DNA of 64,000 nt, taken from Blastococcus aggregatus. Its GTDB lineage: Bacteria; Actinomycetota; Actinomycetes; Mycobacteriales; Geodermatophilaceae. The translations under genes were made by a program, and so were the position numbers. The DNA lies in contig NZ_OBQI01000001.1 of assembly GCF_900221005.1 (NCBI RefSeq), forward strand, positions 372,001 through 436,000. The letters run 5' to 3'. Position 1 is the stretch's first letter. Every line of letters starts with the position of its first letter. The notes beneath the pieces are model-generated. The model was not told where the DNA came from. It worked only from the letters and a program-made list of their open reading frames with translations, and searched no databases. This document shows positions 50,677 through 60,284 of the stretch, in pieces.

Positions 50677-50747
50677 CGGCTCATCGCCGGCGGCCGGGGC
50701 CGTGTCGTCCTGCGCTGCGCTGCCCGGGGGCAGCTCGGCGGAGGTGG

Positions 50748-50915
50748 TCAGCTGGTCGCGCCCTTGAGCGCCTCCGACAGCGCCGCCGCCTCGTCGGGCG
50801 ACAGCTCGACGACGAGGCGACCGCCTCCCTCGAGCGGCACGCGCATGACCAGGCCGCGGCCTTCCTTGGTCACCTCGAGGGGACCTTCACCCGTGCGCGG
50901 CTTCATGGCCGCCAT
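50748..50915 (-). CDS. DUF3117 protein (Rv1211 homologue)
   Basis: The 55-residue protein MAAMKPRTGEGPLEVTKEGR then LVMRVPLEGGGRLVVELSPD, EAAALSEALKGATS is almost identical in pattern to the small DUF3117 protein conserved throughout actinobacteria (Rv1211 in M. tuberculosis). The function is unknown. ATG 50915 has GAAGGAGG five bases upstream, better than the second ATG at 50906. It sits between tagA and the M17 peptidase; in mycobacteria it likewise neighbours tagA and glgA. Confidence 0.93.
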   Translation of the reverse strand: MAAMKPRTGEGPLEVTKEGRGLVMRVPLEGGGRLVVELSPDEAAALSEALKGATS

Positions 50916-51039
50916 GCGTGCCTCCTTCGCCGGCCACACCGCTCCCCGCCGGGGCGGGAGGTGGGGTGGCGTCCATCACTGCTGGAACTCCGAGACCAAT
51001 GATCCCGTATGCGGCTCCGTCGTCCAACACGAGGTCCCT

Positions 51040-51582
51040 TCAGGGTGACGCGCGGAAGCAGTCGGCCACGTGATCGTCGACCATCCCGGTCGCCTGCATG
51101 AGCGCGTAGGCGGTCGTGGGGCCGACGAAGACGAACCCACGACGCTTCAGCTCGCGGGCCATCGCGACCGACTCGGCGCTGGTCGCCGGGACGTCGTCGA
51201 GGGTGGCCGGCCGCGCCCGCGGGCCCGGCGGAGCGAAGGACCACAGCAGCGCGGAGAGGCCCTCGGGCTGCTGCTGCGCCGTGCGGGCGTTGCGGACGGC
51301 GGCGGCGATCTTGGCCCGGTTGCGCACGATCCCGGCGTCGGCCATCAGCCGGGCCTCGTCGTCGTCGCCGAACTCCGCCACGGCGTCGATCGAGAAGCCC
51401 GCGAACGCCGCCCGGAACGCCGGCCGCTTGCGCAGGATCGTGATCCAGGACAGCCCGGACTGGAACGCCTCCAGGCAGAGACGTTCGAAGAGGGCGTCGT
51501 CGCCGTGCAGCGGCGTCCCCCACTCCTCGTCGTGGTACTCGACGTAGTCGGGGGACGACTCGGCCCAGGCACAGCGCTGCAC
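51040..51582 (-). CDS. tagA: DNA-3-methyladenine glycosylase I
   Basis: This 180-residue TAG enzyme has the zinc-linked N-terminus CAWAESSPDYVEYHDEEWG, LCLEAFQSGLSWITILRKRP, and the C-terminal RGFVFVGPTTAYALMQATGM with the second zinc half VDDHVADC. It excises 3-methyladenine in base-excision repair. GTG 51582 is seven bases after TACGGT, with no ribosome binding site (leaderless type). The full family length is present. Confidence 0.93.
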   Translation of the reverse strand: MQRCAWAESSPDYVEYHDEEWGTPLHGDDALFERLCLEAFQSGLSWITILRKRPAFRAAFAGFSIDAVAEFGDDDEARLMADAGIVRNRAKIAAAVRNARTAQQQPEGLSALLWSFAPPGPRARPATLDDVPATSAESVAMARELKRRGFVFVGPTTAYALMQATGMVDDHVADCFRASP

Positions 51583-51589
51583 GTCGGCG

Positions 51590-51595
51590 ACCGTA
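51590..51595 (-). promoter_or_regulatory. Putative leaderless -10 element of tagA
   Basis: TACGGT on the minus strand ends seven bases before GTG 51582. There is no ribosome binding site. Confidence 0.5.
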
Positions 51596-51613
51596 GTCCC
51601 GGGTGCTGACGGT

Positions 51614-52519
51614 TCAGCGGGCCGCGGCGTCGAGCGCCTCGGTGCCGGGTACGGACGGCGCCGCCTCGTTGCGCCGGGTCGCCAGGACGCAGCCCGCCAG
51701 CACCAGCGGCAGGCCGAGCGCGATCCCGAGGGTGAACGGCTCGTCGAGGAGCAGCACGCCCAGCAGCACCGCGACCGCCGGGTTGACGAAGGTGATCACC
51801 AGCGCCCGCTGCGGGCCGACCTCCCGGATGAGGGCGAAGAACAGGGCCAGTGCGATCGCGGTGCACAGCACGCCGAGGGCGGCGAGGGACAGCAGCACCT
51901 CGCCCGAGGCGTCCACGGCGCCCCCGAGCTGCGGCAGGGCGAACGGCGCGTAGACGACCGTGGTGACCGCCAGCGCCACCGAGGCGGCCGCCACCCCGGG
52001 CACGTCGGGCAGCCGGCGGCTGACGACCAGGGGCGCCGTCGCGTAGCCCACGACCACCAGTCCGACCGCGACCACGGGCAGCAGTTGCGCGCCGTCGGTG
52101 TCCAGCCCGAGGAGCGCCGCGATGCCGACGACCCCCAGCCCCATGCCGGCCATCCGCACCGGGGTGAGCCGCTCCTCCTCCCCCGCCAGCCGCCCGGCCA
52201 GCGCGGCGACGAACGGCACCGCGGCCACCAGCAGGCCGGTGAGCGAGGAGGACAGCGACTGCTCGGCGTACGAGAGCAGCAGCCACGGCGCCGTCATCTC
52301 CAGCACGGTGAACACCAGCAGCCAGCGCCACTGGCGCAGCGCCGTGCCCAGCCCGCCGCGGCGGATCGTCCACGGCAGCAGGAGGGCCGCGCCGATCGCG
52401 CAGCGCACGAAGACCACGACCACCGGCGAGACCTCGCCGACGGCCACCTTGATCAGCAGGTACGGGACGCCCCAGATGACCGACATGGCCAGGAACAGCG
52501 CCCAACCACGGCGGCTCAC
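51614..52519 (-). CDS. EamA/DMT-superfamily transporter
   Basis: This 301-residue protein has ten helices in two EamA repeats, starting ALFLAMSVIWGVPYLLIKVA with WLLVFTVLEMTAPWLLLSYA. The second half ends VITFVNPAVAVLLGVLLLDE then PFTLGIALGLPLVLAG. It is a likely metabolite exporter of unknown substrate. GTG 52519 overlaps the SRPBCC stop (GTGA) upstream, forming one operon with the SRPBCC, DivIVA-like, LOG and dapE genes. Confidence 0.88.
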   Translation of the reverse strand: MSRRGWALFLAMSVIWGVPYLLIKVAVGEVSPVVVVFVRCAIGAALLLPWTIRRGGLGTALRQWRWLLVFTVLEMTAPWLLLSYAEQSLSSSLTGLLVAAVPFVAALAGRLAGEEERLTPVRMAGMGLGVVGIAALLGLDTDGAQLLPVVAVGLVVVGYATAPLVVSRRLPDVPGVAAASVALAVTTVVYAPFALPQLGGAVDASGEVLLSLAALGVLCTAIALALFFALIREVGPQRALVITFVNPAVAVLLGVLLLDEPFTLGIALGLPLVLAGCVLATRRNEAAPSVPGTEALDAAAR

Positions 52520-52995
52520 CGAGCCGGCGCTCCCCCCGCCCGGGCCGCCACCGCGGCGAACCGGCGCAGCGAGCGGCGCACGCCCCACCGCACGAACGGC
52601 CGCACGGCGTACCAGCCCGGGGTCAGCACCACCCCGAACCAGCCCCACGGGAGGTAGAACCGCTCGGTCCAGACGAAGGTGGCGTGCTCGCCACGGGGCT
52701 CGATCTCGAAGATGCCCGGCCCGCGGATCACCCGCCCGGTGTGCTGCACCTCGACCAGCCGCGGGGGCTCCCACTTCGTGATCACCATGGTGTCGAGCAG
52801 CCCGAGGTGCCGGCCGCCGGGCAGCGGCAGCCCGGTGCGCGCCGCCAGCCGCCCGCCGACCCCCTGGGCCGGCCCCCCGACGGTCTCGACGTCGGTGGCC
52901 ACCATCCACTGGCCCTGCCCGACCCAGTCGGTCAGCACCTCCCAGACGCGCTCGGGGGTCGCCTCGACGTCGATCCGCTCGACCAGCTCAGGCAT
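52516..52995 (-). CDS. SRPBCC family protein (DUF-type cyclase/dehydrase)
   Basis: This 159-residue protein starts VERIDVEATPERVWEVLTDW then VGQGQWM, the SRPBCC strand-helix, continues DTMVITKWEPPRLVEVQHTG and ends with a hydrophobic YLPWGWFGVVLTPGWYAV segment plus a basic tail. Homologues lie next to LOG and dapE in many actinobacteria; the ligand is unknown. ATG 52995 overlaps the DivIVA-like stop by eight bases and its stop overlaps the transporter start. Confidence 0.85.
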   Translation of the reverse strand: MPELVERIDVEATPERVWEVLTDWVGQGQWMVATDVETVGGPAQGVGGRLAARTGLPLPGGRHLGLLDTMVITKWEPPRLVEVQHTGRVIRGPGIFEIEPRGEHATFVWTERFYLPWGWFGVVLTPGWYAVRPFVRWGVRRSLRRFAAVAARAGGAPAR

Positions 52996-53326
52996 CGGGT
53001 TCCTCCTGTGGTGCCGCCGGAGCGGTCTCGGCCGGGCGCTGCTCCCGGAGTGCGGCGAGCTCCTCGTCGCGCTCGTCCAGCGTCCGGGCCAGCTGCTCGA
53101 GCAGCCAGTCGACCTCGGTCATCCGGTAGCCCCGCACGGTCACCGTCATCCGCACGGCCCGGACGTCGTCGCCGGCGACCGGACGCCCGACCGGCAGCTC
53201 CACCGGTGAGCGGTCCAGCTCGGCGGGCGGCTGGGTCTCCCCGCGGCCCATGAGCAGCGCGGCGCCGAGGAACAGCAGCGCCGCGACGACCACGACGCCG
53301 ACGAGGACGAGGAGGAGGTCGAGCAC
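52988..53326 (-). CDS. DivIVA-like domain membrane protein
   Basis: This 112-residue protein has an N-terminal transmembrane helix (LLLVLVGVVVVAALLFLGAA). A Pro-rich linker and VTVRGYRMTEVDWLLEQLAR follow, matching the short DivIVA-domain motif (RGYRMTEVD) and a coiled coil, then an acidic Pro/Ala tail. DivIVA proteins mark curved membrane and growth zones; this anchored short form is common beside LOG in actinobacteria but uncharacterised. GTG 53326 lies one base after the LOG stop. Confidence 0.83.
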   Translation of the reverse strand: MLDLLLVLVGVVVVAALLFLGAALLMGRGETQPPAELDRSPVELPVGRPVAGDDVRAVRMTVTVRGYRMTEVDWLLEQLARTLDERDEELAALREQRPAETAPAAPQEEPDA

Positions 53327-53327
53327 G

Positions 53328-54173
53328 TCAGGCGTCCGACGGGCCGAGCGGAGCCCGCATCCCGCCTCCGCTGTCCCCCGGCGAGCGGCCGGCCTCGGCC
53401 GCCCGGATCGCCGCGATGACCTCGCCGACGTCGTCGGTGACGGTCAGCAGGTCGAGATCCCGTGGGGCGATCGTGCCGGTGGCGGCCATCGTGTTGCGGA
53501 TCCAGTCGACGAGCCCCGACCAGTAGTCGGAGCCGAAGAGGATCACCGGGAAGCGGGTGACCTTGCCGGTCTGCACGAGCGTCATCGCCTCGAACAGCTC
53601 GTCGAGGGTGCCGAACCCGCCGGGCAGGATCACGAAGGCCTGCGCGTACTTCACGAACATGGTCTTGCGCACGAAGAAGTAGCGGAAGGTGATGCCGACG
53701 TCGACCCACTCGTTGAGCTCCTGCTCGAACGGCAGCTCGATGCCCAGCCCGACGGAGAGCCCGCCGGCCTCGCAGGCGCCACGGTTGGCCGCCTCCATCG
53801 CGCCGGGACCGCCACCGGTGATGACCGCGTAGCCCGCCTGCGCCAGCGCCGCGCCGATGGCCGCACCGGCCGCGTAGTGCGGGTGGTCGGCGGGGGTGCG
53901 GGCGCTGCCGAAGACGCTGACGGCGCGCGGCAGCTCGGCCAGCAGGCCGAAGCCCTCGACGAACTCGCTCTGAATTCGTAGAACGCGCCACGGGTCGGTG
54001 TGCACCCAGTCGGTCGGGCCGCGGCGGTCGAGCAGCCGCTGGTCGGTCGTCGTCCCGATCGTCCTCGGGTCGGGCTCGCCTCCGCGCAGCATGACCGGGC
54101 CCTTGTGGCGGGCACGCCGGCGTCCGCCCACCGGCGGCTCCTGCGGCGCCGGCGGGGTGGGGGGAACGGTCAT
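53328..54173 (-). CDS. LOG family / TIGR00730 nucleotide phosphoribohydrolase
   Basis: This 281-residue protein has the LOG motif [14 protein letters not shown] and [20 protein letters not shown], the latter matching the PGGxGTxxE catalytic motif. LOG enzymes release cytokinin bases from nucleoside monophosphates or act in nucleotide clean-up; the in vivo role is open. The N-terminus is longer than in short LOGs. ATG 54173 overlaps the dapE stop (ATGA). The mycobacterial orthologue also sits near dapE. Confidence 0.9.
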   Translation of the reverse strand: MTVPPTPPAPQEPPVGGRRRARHKGPVMLRGGEPDPRTIGTTTDQRLLDRRGPTDWVHTDPWRVLRIQSEFVEGFGLLAELPRAVSVFGSARTPADHPHYAAGAAIGAALAQAGYAVITGGGPGAMEAANRGACEAGGLSVGLGIELPFEQELNEWVDVGITFRYFFVRKTMFVKYAQAFVILPGGFGTLDELFEAMTLVQTGKVTRFPVILFGSDYWSGLVDWIRNTMAATGTIAPRDLDLLTVTDDVGEVIAAIRAAEAGRSPGDSGGGMRAPLGPSDA

Positions 54174-55276
54174 GCGGAGCTCCCTGACAGGTAGGCGACC
54201 AGCGCGTCCTCCGCCGGCTGCAGCCGGTCGATCGCGACGTGCTCCTCGCGGGTGTGGGCCAGCCGGGGGTCACCGGGGCCGTAGTTGATCGCCGGGATCC
54301 CGAAGGCGGCGAACCGGGCGACGTCGGTCCAGCCGAACTTCGCCCGTGCCGGCCGGCCCACGGCCGCGACGAAGGCCGCGGCGGCCGGCTCCGCCAGCCC
54401 CGGCAGCGCCCCGCCGGCGTTGTCGACGAACTCGAGCGTGGCGCCGTCGGCGACGGCCTGCGCGAACACCTCGCGCACGTGCGCCTCGGCGGCGTCCTCG
54501 TCCCGGTCGGGCGCGTAGCGGAAGTTGACCAGGAGGGCGGCCTCGTCGGGGATCACGTTGCCCGCGACCCCGCCGGAGATGCCGACGGCGTTGAGCCCCT
54601 CCCGGTAGGTGCAGCCGTCGATCTCCACCTCGCGCGCCCGGTAGGCGGCCAGCGTCGCCAGCGGCCCGGCCAGCCCGTGGATCGCGTTCTGCCCCAGCCA
54701 GCTCCGTGCGCTGTGCGCCCGGTGACCAGCCGCCGACAGCCGCGCCCTCAGCGTGCCCTGGCAGCCCGCCTCGACCTCGCCGTCGGTGGGCTCCAGCACG
54801 ATCGCCAGGTCGCCGTACAGCCATCCCCGGCGTTCGCGGGCCACCCGGCCGAGGCCGTTCTTGACCGCCTCGACCTCCTCGTTGTCGTAGAAGACGAAGG
54901 TCAGGTCGCGCGCCGGCTCCGCCCCCGGGACGCCGAAGCGCCCGGCCAGGCGCAGCATCACCGCGTCACCCGACTTCATGTCGCTGGTGCCGCAGCCGTA
55001 GAGCCGGTCACCCTCGATCCGGCTGGGCACGTTGTCCGCGATCGGCACGGTGTCCAGGTGGCCGGCGAGCACCACGCGGGTCGGCCGGCCCAGGTTGGTG
55101 CGGGCCAGGACGGCATCACCGATCCGCTCCACCTCCAGGCCGCCGAGGGCGCGCAGCGCCGCCTCGACGAGGTCGGCCAGCGGCTTCTCGTCCCCGGAGA
55201 CGGAGGGGACGTCGACCAGCGCACGGGTCAGCGTGAGGACGTCGGCGGAGAGGTCGAGCGGAGGGAGGTCACTCAC
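54170..55276 (-). CDS. dapE: Succinyl-diaminopimelate desuccinylase
   Basis: This 368-residue M20 peptidase-family enzyme has [41 protein letters not shown] and [14 protein letters not shown], the M20 metal ligands and catalytic Glu. It removes succinate from N-succinyl-LL-DAP in lysine and peptidoglycan-precursor synthesis. GTG 55276 lies seven bases after TAGGCT (leaderless). It is divergent from dapD, the pathway's acyltransferase, and coupled to LOG. Confidence 0.93.
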   Translation of the reverse strand: MSDLPPLDLSADVLTLTRALVDVPSVSGDEKPLADLVEAALRALGGLEVERIGDAVLARTNLGRPTRVVLAGHLDTVPIADNVPSRIEGDRLYGCGTSDMKSGDAVMLRLAGRFGVPGAEPARDLTFVFYDNEEVEAVKNGLGRVARERRGWLYGDLAIVLEPTDGEVEAGCQGTLRARLSAAGHRAHSARSWLGQNAIHGLAGPLATLAAYRAREVEIDGCTYREGLNAVGISGGVAGNVIPDEAALLVNFRYAPDRDEDAAEAHVREVFAQAVADGATLEFVDNAGGALPGLAEPAAAAFVAAVGRPARAKFGWTDVARFAAFGIPAINYGPGDPRLAHTREEHVAIDRLQPAEDALVAYLSGSSA

Positions 55277-55283
55277 GCCGCCG

Positions 55284-55289
55284 AGCCTA
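55284..55289 (-). promoter_or_regulatory. Putative leaderless -10 element of dapE
   Basis: TAGGCT on the minus strand ends seven bases before GTG 55276. The same hexamer and spacing precede the transglycosylase-like gene at 56370. Confidence 0.5.
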
Positions 55290-55315
55290 GGGGGCGCTCC
55301 CGTGGCCCGGCTCGG

Positions 55316-55321
55316 TAGCGT
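55316..55321 (+). promoter_or_regulatory. Putative leaderless -10 element of dapD
   Basis: TAGCGT ends seven bases before GTG 55329. It faces away from the dapE promoter 26 bases to the left. Confidence 0.5.
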
Positions 55322-55328
55322 CGTACCC

Positions 55329-56303
55329 GTGACCGCTGCGCCCGTCTCCGCATCCGCCGCCGGCCTCGCGACCGTGACCCCCTCGGGCACGGTCCTGGAC
55401 ACCTGGTACCCCGAACCGCGGCTGGGTGCGCCCGACGGCGGCAAGGCGGGGACGACCCGCATCGGCGCGCTGGACCTCGCCGGCGAGCTCGGCCCCGACT
55501 ACGGCGGCCTGGTGCGCAGCGATGAGGCCCGCGGCGTGGAGGTCATCGCCGTCCGCACCGTCATCCCCGACCTCGCCGCCCCGCCGGTGGACACCTATGA
55601 CGTCTGGCTCCGGCTGCACCTGCTCTCGCACCGGCTGATCGCGCCCCACGGCGCGAACATGACCGGCGTCTTCGGGCTGCTCACCAACGTGGCCTGGACC
55701 AGCGCCGGCCCGGTCGAGGCGGCGACCTTCAACGCGCACCGGCTGCGCGCCGCCGTCGGTCACGTGACCGTGTTCGGCGTCGACAAGTTCCCACGGATGG
55801 TCGACTACGTCATCCCCTCCGGCGTGCGCATCGCCGACGCCGACCGGGTGCGCCTGGGCGCCCACCTGGCCGAGGGGACGACGGTCATGCACGAGGGCTT
55901 CGTCAACTTCAACGCCGGCACCCTGGGCCCGTCGATGGTCGAGGGCCGGATCAGCGCCGGCGTCGTCGTCGGCGCGAACAGCGACATCGGCGGCGGCGCC
56001 TCGATCATGGGCACGCTGTCCGGCGGCGGCACGGAGGTCATCTCGGTCGGCAGCGGCTGCCTGCTCGGCGCGAACGCCGGCATCGGCATCTCGCTCGGCG
56101 ACGACTGCATCGTCGAGGCCGGCTGCTACGTCACCGGCGGCTCGCGGGTCACGCTGCCCGACGGCTCCGTGGTCAAGGCGCGGGAGCTCTCCGGCCGCGA
56201 CGGCCTGCTGTTCCGCCGCAACAGCGTGAGCGGAGCGCTCGAGGTCGTCGACCGGAAGGACCGCGCCTGGGGCGCGCTCAACGCGGAGCTGCACGCCAAC
56301 TAG
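55329..56303 (+). CDS. dapD: Tetrahydrodipicolinate N-succinyltransferase
   Basis: This 324-residue protein is the actinobacterial-type DapD. It has an N-terminal domain, then the left-handed beta-helix with hexapeptide repeats ([53 protein letters not shown]). It transfers succinate from succinyl-CoA to tetrahydrodipicolinate in the DAP/lysine pathway. GTG 55329 was chosen because TAGCGT lies seven bases upstream and the first residues ([15 protein letters not shown]) agree with family starts. Divergent from dapE; dapC is 5 kb away. Confidence 0.94.
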   Translation: MTAAPVSASAAGLATVTPSGTVLDTWYPEPRLGAPDGGKAGTTRIGALDLAGELGPDYGGLVRSDEARGVEVIAVRTVIPDLAAPPVDTYDVWLRLHLLSHRLIAPHGANMTGVFGLLTNVAWTSAGPVEAATFNAHRLRAAVGHVTVFGVDKFPRMVDYVIPSGVRIADADRVRLGAHLAEGTTVMHEGFVNFNAGTLGPSMVEGRISAGVVVGANSDIGGGASIMGTLSGGGTEVISVGSGCLLGANAGIGISLGDDCIVEAGCYVTGGSRVTLPDGSVVKARELSGRDGLLFRRNSVSGALEVVDRKDRAWGALNAELHAN

Positions 56304-56356
56304 CGACTGCGACCACCGTCACCGCGTCCGTCCAGGGAACGGCCAGGAACCGAACC

Positions 56357-56362
56357 TAGGCT
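56357..56362 (+). promoter_or_regulatory. Putative leaderless -10 element of the transglycosylase-like gene
   Basis: TAGGCT ends seven bases before ATG 56370. There is no ribosome binding site. Confidence 0.5.
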
Positions 56363-56369
56363 CGGGTCG

Positions 56370-56939
56370 ATGCCCACCTCCACCGCCCGCCGGGCTCCCC
56401 AGCGGCGCGGACGGTCGCGCCGCACGGACAACTGGTGGCCGCTGGCGATCGTGGCGGCGATCGTGTTCGTGGGCGTCGCGTGGGCACGCTCGGCCGACGA
56501 CATCCCCGAGGCGGGCAGCTGCACCGTCGACGGCGGCACGGTCTCGGTGACCGCCGAGCAGGCGCAGAACGCGACCACCATCGCGCGCGTCGCCCGCGAG
56601 CGCGGGCTCCCCGACCGGGCTGTGGTCATCGCACTCGCCACCGCCCAGCAGGAGTCCGGGCTCCGCAACCTGGACTACGGCGACCGCGACTCCCTGGGCC
56701 TGTTCCAGCAGCGGCCCTCGCAGGGCTGGGGCACCCCGGAGCAGGTCCAGGACCCGGTCTACGCGGCGGGCAAGTTCTACGACGGCCTGGTCGAGGTCCC
56801 CGGGTGGGAGACCGGGCGGCTGACCGAGGTCGCCCAGACGGTGCAGCGCAGCGGCTTCCCCGAGGCCTACCAGAAGCACGAGGGGCTGGCTCAGGATCTG
56901 ACCGCCGCGCTGACCGCGAACGCCCTGACCTGCACCTGA
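56370..56939 (+). CDS. Membrane-anchored lytic transglycosylase-like protein
   Basis: This 189-residue protein has a basic, disordered cytoplasmic N-terminus, a transmembrane helix (WWPLAIVAAIVFVGVAWA) and a lysozyme-like domain with ALATAQQESGLRNLDYGDRD, SLGLFQQRPSQGWGTPEQVQ and YAAGKFYDGL. This resembles SLT/goose-lysozyme-type folds; ES in QQESG would be the catalytic Glu. It may trim peptidoglycan outside the membrane, but activity is inferred. It seems leaderless. Confidence 0.8.
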   Translation: MPTSTARRAPQRRGRSRRTDNWWPLAIVAAIVFVGVAWARSADDIPEAGSCTVDGGTVSVTAEQAQNATTIARVARERGLPDRAVVIALATAQQESGLRNLDYGDRDSLGLFQQRPSQGWGTPEQVQDPVYAAGKFYDGLVEVPGWETGRLTEVAQTVQRSGFPEAYQKHEGLAQDLTAALTANALTCT

Positions 56940-56949
56940 GCCGGTCCGT

Positions 56950-59340
56950 TCACCGGCCGACGTAGGCCGACAGGTGCTCGCCGGTCAGCGTGGAGCGCGC
57001 GGCGACCAGCTCCGCCGGGGTCCCCTCGAAGACGACCCGCCCGCCGTCGCGGCCGGCGCCCGGACCGAGGTCGATGATCCAGTCCGCGTGCGCCATGACC
57101 GCCTGGTGGTGCTCGATGACGACGACCGACCGGCCGGCGTCGACGAGGCGGTCCAGCAGCCCGAGCAGGTTCTCGACGTCGGCCAGGTGCAGCCCGGTCG
57201 TCGGCTCGTCCAGGACGTAGACGCTGCCCTTCTCCGCCATCTGGGTGGCCAGCTTCAGCCGCTGCCGCTCGCCGCCGGACAGGGTGGTCAGCGGCTGACC
57301 GAGGCTGAGGTAGCCGAGCCCGACGTCGGCCAGCCGGTCGAGGATCGTGTGCGCCGCGGGCACCTTCGCCTCGCCGGCACCGAAGAACTCCTCGGCCTCG
57401 GCCACCGACATCGCGAGCGCCTCGGCGATGTTGCGGCCGCCGAGCGTGTACTCGAGCACCGAGGCCTGGAACCGCCGGCCCTCGCACTCCTCGCAGGGGG
57501 ACTCGACGGTGGCCATGACGCCCAGCTCGGTGAAGATCACGCCGGCGCCGTTGCAGGTCGGGCAGGCGCCCTCGGAGTTGGAGCTGAACAGGGCGGGCTT
57601 CACGCCGTTGGCCTTCGCGAACGCCTTGCGGATCGGCTCGAGCAGCCCGGTGTAGGTGGCGGGGTTGCTCCGCCGCGAGCCCTTGATCGCGCCCTGGTCG
57701 ACCACCACGACGCCCTCGCGACCGGCGACCGAGCCGGTGACCAGCGAGCTCTTGCCGGAGCCGGCCACCCCGGCGAGCACGCACAGCACGCCGAGCGGGA
57801 TGTCGACGTCGACGTCGCGCAGGTTGTGCGTGGACGCCCCGCGGACCTCCAGGGCGCCGGTCGCCGTCCGCACCGTGTCCCTGACCGTCGCCCGGTAGTC
57901 GAAGTGCCGGCCGGTCGTGGTGTCGCTGGCCCGGAGCTCCTCGACGCTGCCCTCGAAGCAGACGGTGCCGCCGCCGGAACCGGCGCCGGGGCCGAGGTCG
58001 ACGACGTGGTCGGCGATCGCGATCGTCTCCGGCTTGTGCTCGACGACCAGCACGGTGTTGCCCTTGTCCCGCAGCTGGAGCAGCAGCCCGTTCATCCGCT
58101 CGATGTCGTGCGGGTGCAGCCCGATGGTCGGCTCGTCGAAGACGTAGGTGACGTCGGTGAGCGAGGAGCCGAGGTGGCGGATCATCTTGGTGCGCTGCGC
58201 CTCGCCGCCGGACAGGGTGCCGGCGGCCCGGTCGAGCGAGAGGTAGCCCAGCCCGATCCCGGTGAACGAGTCGAGCAGGTGCTGGAGCCCCTTCAGCAGC
58301 GGCTTCACGCTCGGCTCGTCGAGCTCGCGGACCCAGTCGGCCAGGTCGCTGATCTGCATCTCGCACAGGTCGGCGATGTTCTTGCCCCCGATGCGGGACG
58401 ACCGGGCCTCCGGGGTGAGCCGGGTGCCGTCGCACTCCGGGCAGGTCTGGAAGGTGATCACCCGCTCGACGAAGCGGCGGACGTGCGGCTGCAGGGCGTC
58501 GATGTCCTTGGAGAGCATCGACTTCTGGACCTTCGGGATCACGCCCTCGTAGGTCAGGTTGATGCCCTCGACCTTGATCTTGGTGGGCTCCTCGTAGAGG
58601 AGGGTGTTCAGCTCCTTCTTCGTGTACTTGGCGATCGGCTTGTCCAGGTCCAGGCCGATGCCCTGGAAGAGCCGGCCGTACCAGCCGTCCATGCTGTAGC
58701 CCGGGACGGTCAGCGCCCCCTCGGCCAGCGACTTGCTGTCGTCGTAGAGCGCCGTGAGGTCGAAGTCGGAGACCGAGCCCATGCCCTCGCACCGCGGGCA
58801 CATGCCGCCGAGGTAGACCGCGTCGCGCACCACCGCCTTCTCGACCCGGCCGCCGGCCTTCTCGGTGCTCATCACGCCGCTGGCCCTGCGCGTGGGCACG
58901 TTGAAGGAGAACGCGGTCGGCGGGCCGATCTGCGGCGTGCCCAGCCGGCTGAACAGGATGCGGAGCATCGCGTTGGCGTCGGTGGCGGTGCCGACGGTCG
59001 AGCGCGGGTTGGCGCCCATCCGCTCCTGGTCGACGATGATCGCCGTCGTCAGGCCCTCCAGGAGGTCGACCTCCGGCCGGGCCAGCGACGGCATGAAGCC
59101 CTGCAGGAAGGCGCTGTAGGTCTCGTTGATGAGCCGCTGGGACTCCGCGGCGATCGTCGCGAACACCAGGGAGCTCTTGCCCGAACCGGAGACGCCGGTG
59201 AAGACCGTCAGCCGCCGCTTGGGCAGCTCGACGCTGACGTCCTTGAGGTTGTTCACCCGCGCGCCGAGCACGCGGATCACGTCGTGGCTGTCGGCGGCGT
59301 GCACCGCCGTCTCCTGCCCGGTCGTCGTGGCGCTGCTCAA
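56950..59340 (-). CDS. Short UvrA-like ABC ATPase (UvrA paralogue)
   Basis: This 796-residue protein has two UvrA-type ATPase modules: Walker [12 protein letters not shown] and [11 protein letters not shown], signatures LSGGEAQR and [12 protein letters not shown], and [16 protein letters not shown]. Zinc motifs [15 protein letters not shown] and CPTCNGAG with CEECEGR are present. Canonical UvrA is about 950 residues; this is shorter and lacks much of the UvrB-binding and insertion regions, as in UvrA2/drug-resistance types. It may protect DNA from a self-made or environmental drug. TTG 59340 follows GGAGGGAG; frames upstream are not coherent. Confidence 0.9.
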   Translation of the reverse strand: MSSATTTGQETAVHAADSHDVIRVLGARVNNLKDVSVELPKRRLTVFTGVSGSGKSSLVFATIAAESQRLINETYSAFLQGFMPSLARPEVDLLEGLTTAIIVDQERMGANPRSTVGTATDANAMLRILFSRLGTPQIGPPTAFSFNVPTRRASGVMSTEKAGGRVEKAVVRDAVYLGGMCPRCEGMGSVSDFDLTALYDDSKSLAEGALTVPGYSMDGWYGRLFQGIGLDLDKPIAKYTKKELNTLLYEEPTKIKVEGINLTYEGVIPKVQKSMLSKDIDALQPHVRRFVERVITFQTCPECDGTRLTPEARSSRIGGKNIADLCEMQISDLADWVRELDEPSVKPLLKGLQHLLDSFTGIGLGYLSLDRAAGTLSGGEAQRTKMIRHLGSSLTDVTYVFDEPTIGLHPHDIERMNGLLLQLRDKGNTVLVVEHKPETIAIADHVVDLGPGAGSGGGTVCFEGSVEELRASDTTTGRHFDYRATVRDTVRTATGALEVRGASTHNLRDVDVDIPLGVLCVLAGVAGSGKSSLVTGSVAGREGVVVVDQGAIKGSRRSNPATYTGLLEPIRKAFAKANGVKPALFSSNSEGACPTCNGAGVIFTELGVMATVESPCEECEGRRFQASVLEYTLGGRNIAEALAMSVAEAEEFFGAGEAKVPAAHTILDRLADVGLGYLSLGQPLTTLSGGERQRLKLATQMAEKGSVYVLDEPTTGLHLADVENLLGLLDRLVDAGRSVVVIEHHQAVMAHADWIIDLGPGAGRDGGRVVFEGTPAELVAARSTLTGEHLSAYVGR

Positions 59341-59393
59341 CGTGGCTCCCTCCGTGCGGCGATCGGTCCAGGGGTAGGACGGGCGCAGGCCGC

Positions 59394-59804
59394 TCAACTG
59401 AGCTGCTGGATGCGGATCATGTTCCCCGCGGGGTCGCGGACGGCGCAGTCGCGCACCCCGTACGGCTGGTCGGTGGGCTCCTGCACGACCTCGGCGCCGC
59501 GGCCCTCCAGTTGGGCGAAGGTGCCGTCGACGTCCGGGGTGGCCAGGTTGACGCCGAAGTAGCTGCCCTTGGCCATGAGCTCGAGGATGGTGCGCTGCTC
59601 GTCGTCGGTGAGCCCCGGCGTCGCCGTCGGCGGGTGCAGCACGATGCTGGTGTCCGGCTGGCCGGGTGGGCCGACGGTGATCCACCGCATCCCGTCGTAG
59701 CCCACGTCGAGTCGGACCTCGAAGCCGAGGACGTCGCGGAAGAAGGCCAGGGAGGCGTCGGGATCGGTGTGCGGGAGGAAGCTGGAGTGGATGCTGATGT
59801 CCAT
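59394..59804 (-). CDS. VOC (glyoxalase/bleomycin-resistance) family protein
   Basis: This 136-residue vicinal-oxygen-chelate protein has the two beta-alpha-beta-beta-beta modules: SSFLPHTDPDASLAFFRDVL then GFEVRLDV, and GVNLATPDVDGTFAQLEGRG then VRDPAGNMIRI. Metal ligands His 7 and Glu-like positions are partly recognisable. Members bind metal or drugs. ATG 59804 is seven bases after TAGCGT, within the 3' end of the upstream AraC-type gene. The two genes probably form a regulator-target pair. Confidence 0.87.
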   Translation of the reverse strand: MDISIHSSFLPHTDPDASLAFFRDVLGFEVRLDVGYDGMRWITVGPPGQPDTSIVLHPPTATPGLTDDEQRTILELMAKGSYFGVNLATPDVDGTFAQLEGRGAEVVQEPTDQPYGVRDCAVRDPAGNMIRIQQLS

Positions 59805-59809
59805 GGCCG

Positions 59810-60277
59810 TCACGCTAGGGACGGCTCGGGGGCCGGTGCTTCTTCGTTCCTGACCGATCGACGCACGCGCACCGGCCGGGTCACCTGCTTGGCCACGCAC
59901 GACGGCAGTCCCGCTGCCTCCTGCGACGCCGCCCGGCGGTAGACGCTGGGCGGCATGCCGACGAGCTCGGTGAAGCGGGTGCTGAACGTGCCCAGGGACG
60001 AGCAGCCGACGGCGAAGCAGACCTCGGTGACGCCGAGGTCGCCCCGGCGCAGCAGCGCCATCGCCCGTTCGATCCGCCGGGTCATCACGTAGGCGTACGG
60101 CGATTCGCCGTACGCGGCCTTGAACGCACGGCTGAGGTGACCGGCCGACATGTGCGCGCCGCGGGCCAGCGACTCGACGTCGAGCGGCTGCGCGTACTCC
60201 CGGTCGATCCGGTCCTTCACCCGGCGCAGGCGCGCCAGGTCGCGCAGCCGCTGCTCCTGCGCCGGTCCGCTGGTCAC
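59810..60277 (-). CDS. AraC-type transcriptional regulator (HTH domain only)
   Basis: This 155-residue protein is mainly a double helix-turn-helix: VESLARGAHMSAGHLSRAFK then AAYGESPYAYVMTRRIERAM, with VTEVCFAVGCSSLGTFSTRF and TELVGMPPSVYRR. There is no N-terminal ligand domain, so it resembles MarA/SoxS-size regulators. The 40-residue C-terminal tail is basic. GTG 60277 has CAGCAT seven bases upstream. The adjoining VOC gene is the likely target. Confidence 0.9.
   Translation of the reverse strand: MTSGPAQEQRLRDLARLRRVKDRIDREYAQPLDVESLARGAHMSAGHLSRAFKAAYGESPYAYVMTRRIERAMALLRRGDLGVTEVCFAVGCSSLGTFSTRFTELVGMPPSVYRRAASQEAAGLPSCVAKQVTRPVRVRRSVRNEEAPAPEPSLA
59812..59817 (-). promoter_or_regulatory. 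Putative leaderless -10 element of the VOC gene inside the AraC-type gene
   Basis: TAGCGT on the minus strand ends seven bases before ATG 59804 and overlaps the last codons of the AraC-type gene. The two genes may be separately transcribed. Confidence 0.45.
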
Positions 60278-60284
60278 CCGCGGG

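Noticed and set aside
56950-59340. Annotating the short UvrA homologue as the excision-repair UvrA
   Set aside because: It is about 150 residues shorter than canonical UvrA and lacks the insertion regions, so a paralogue role is more likely.
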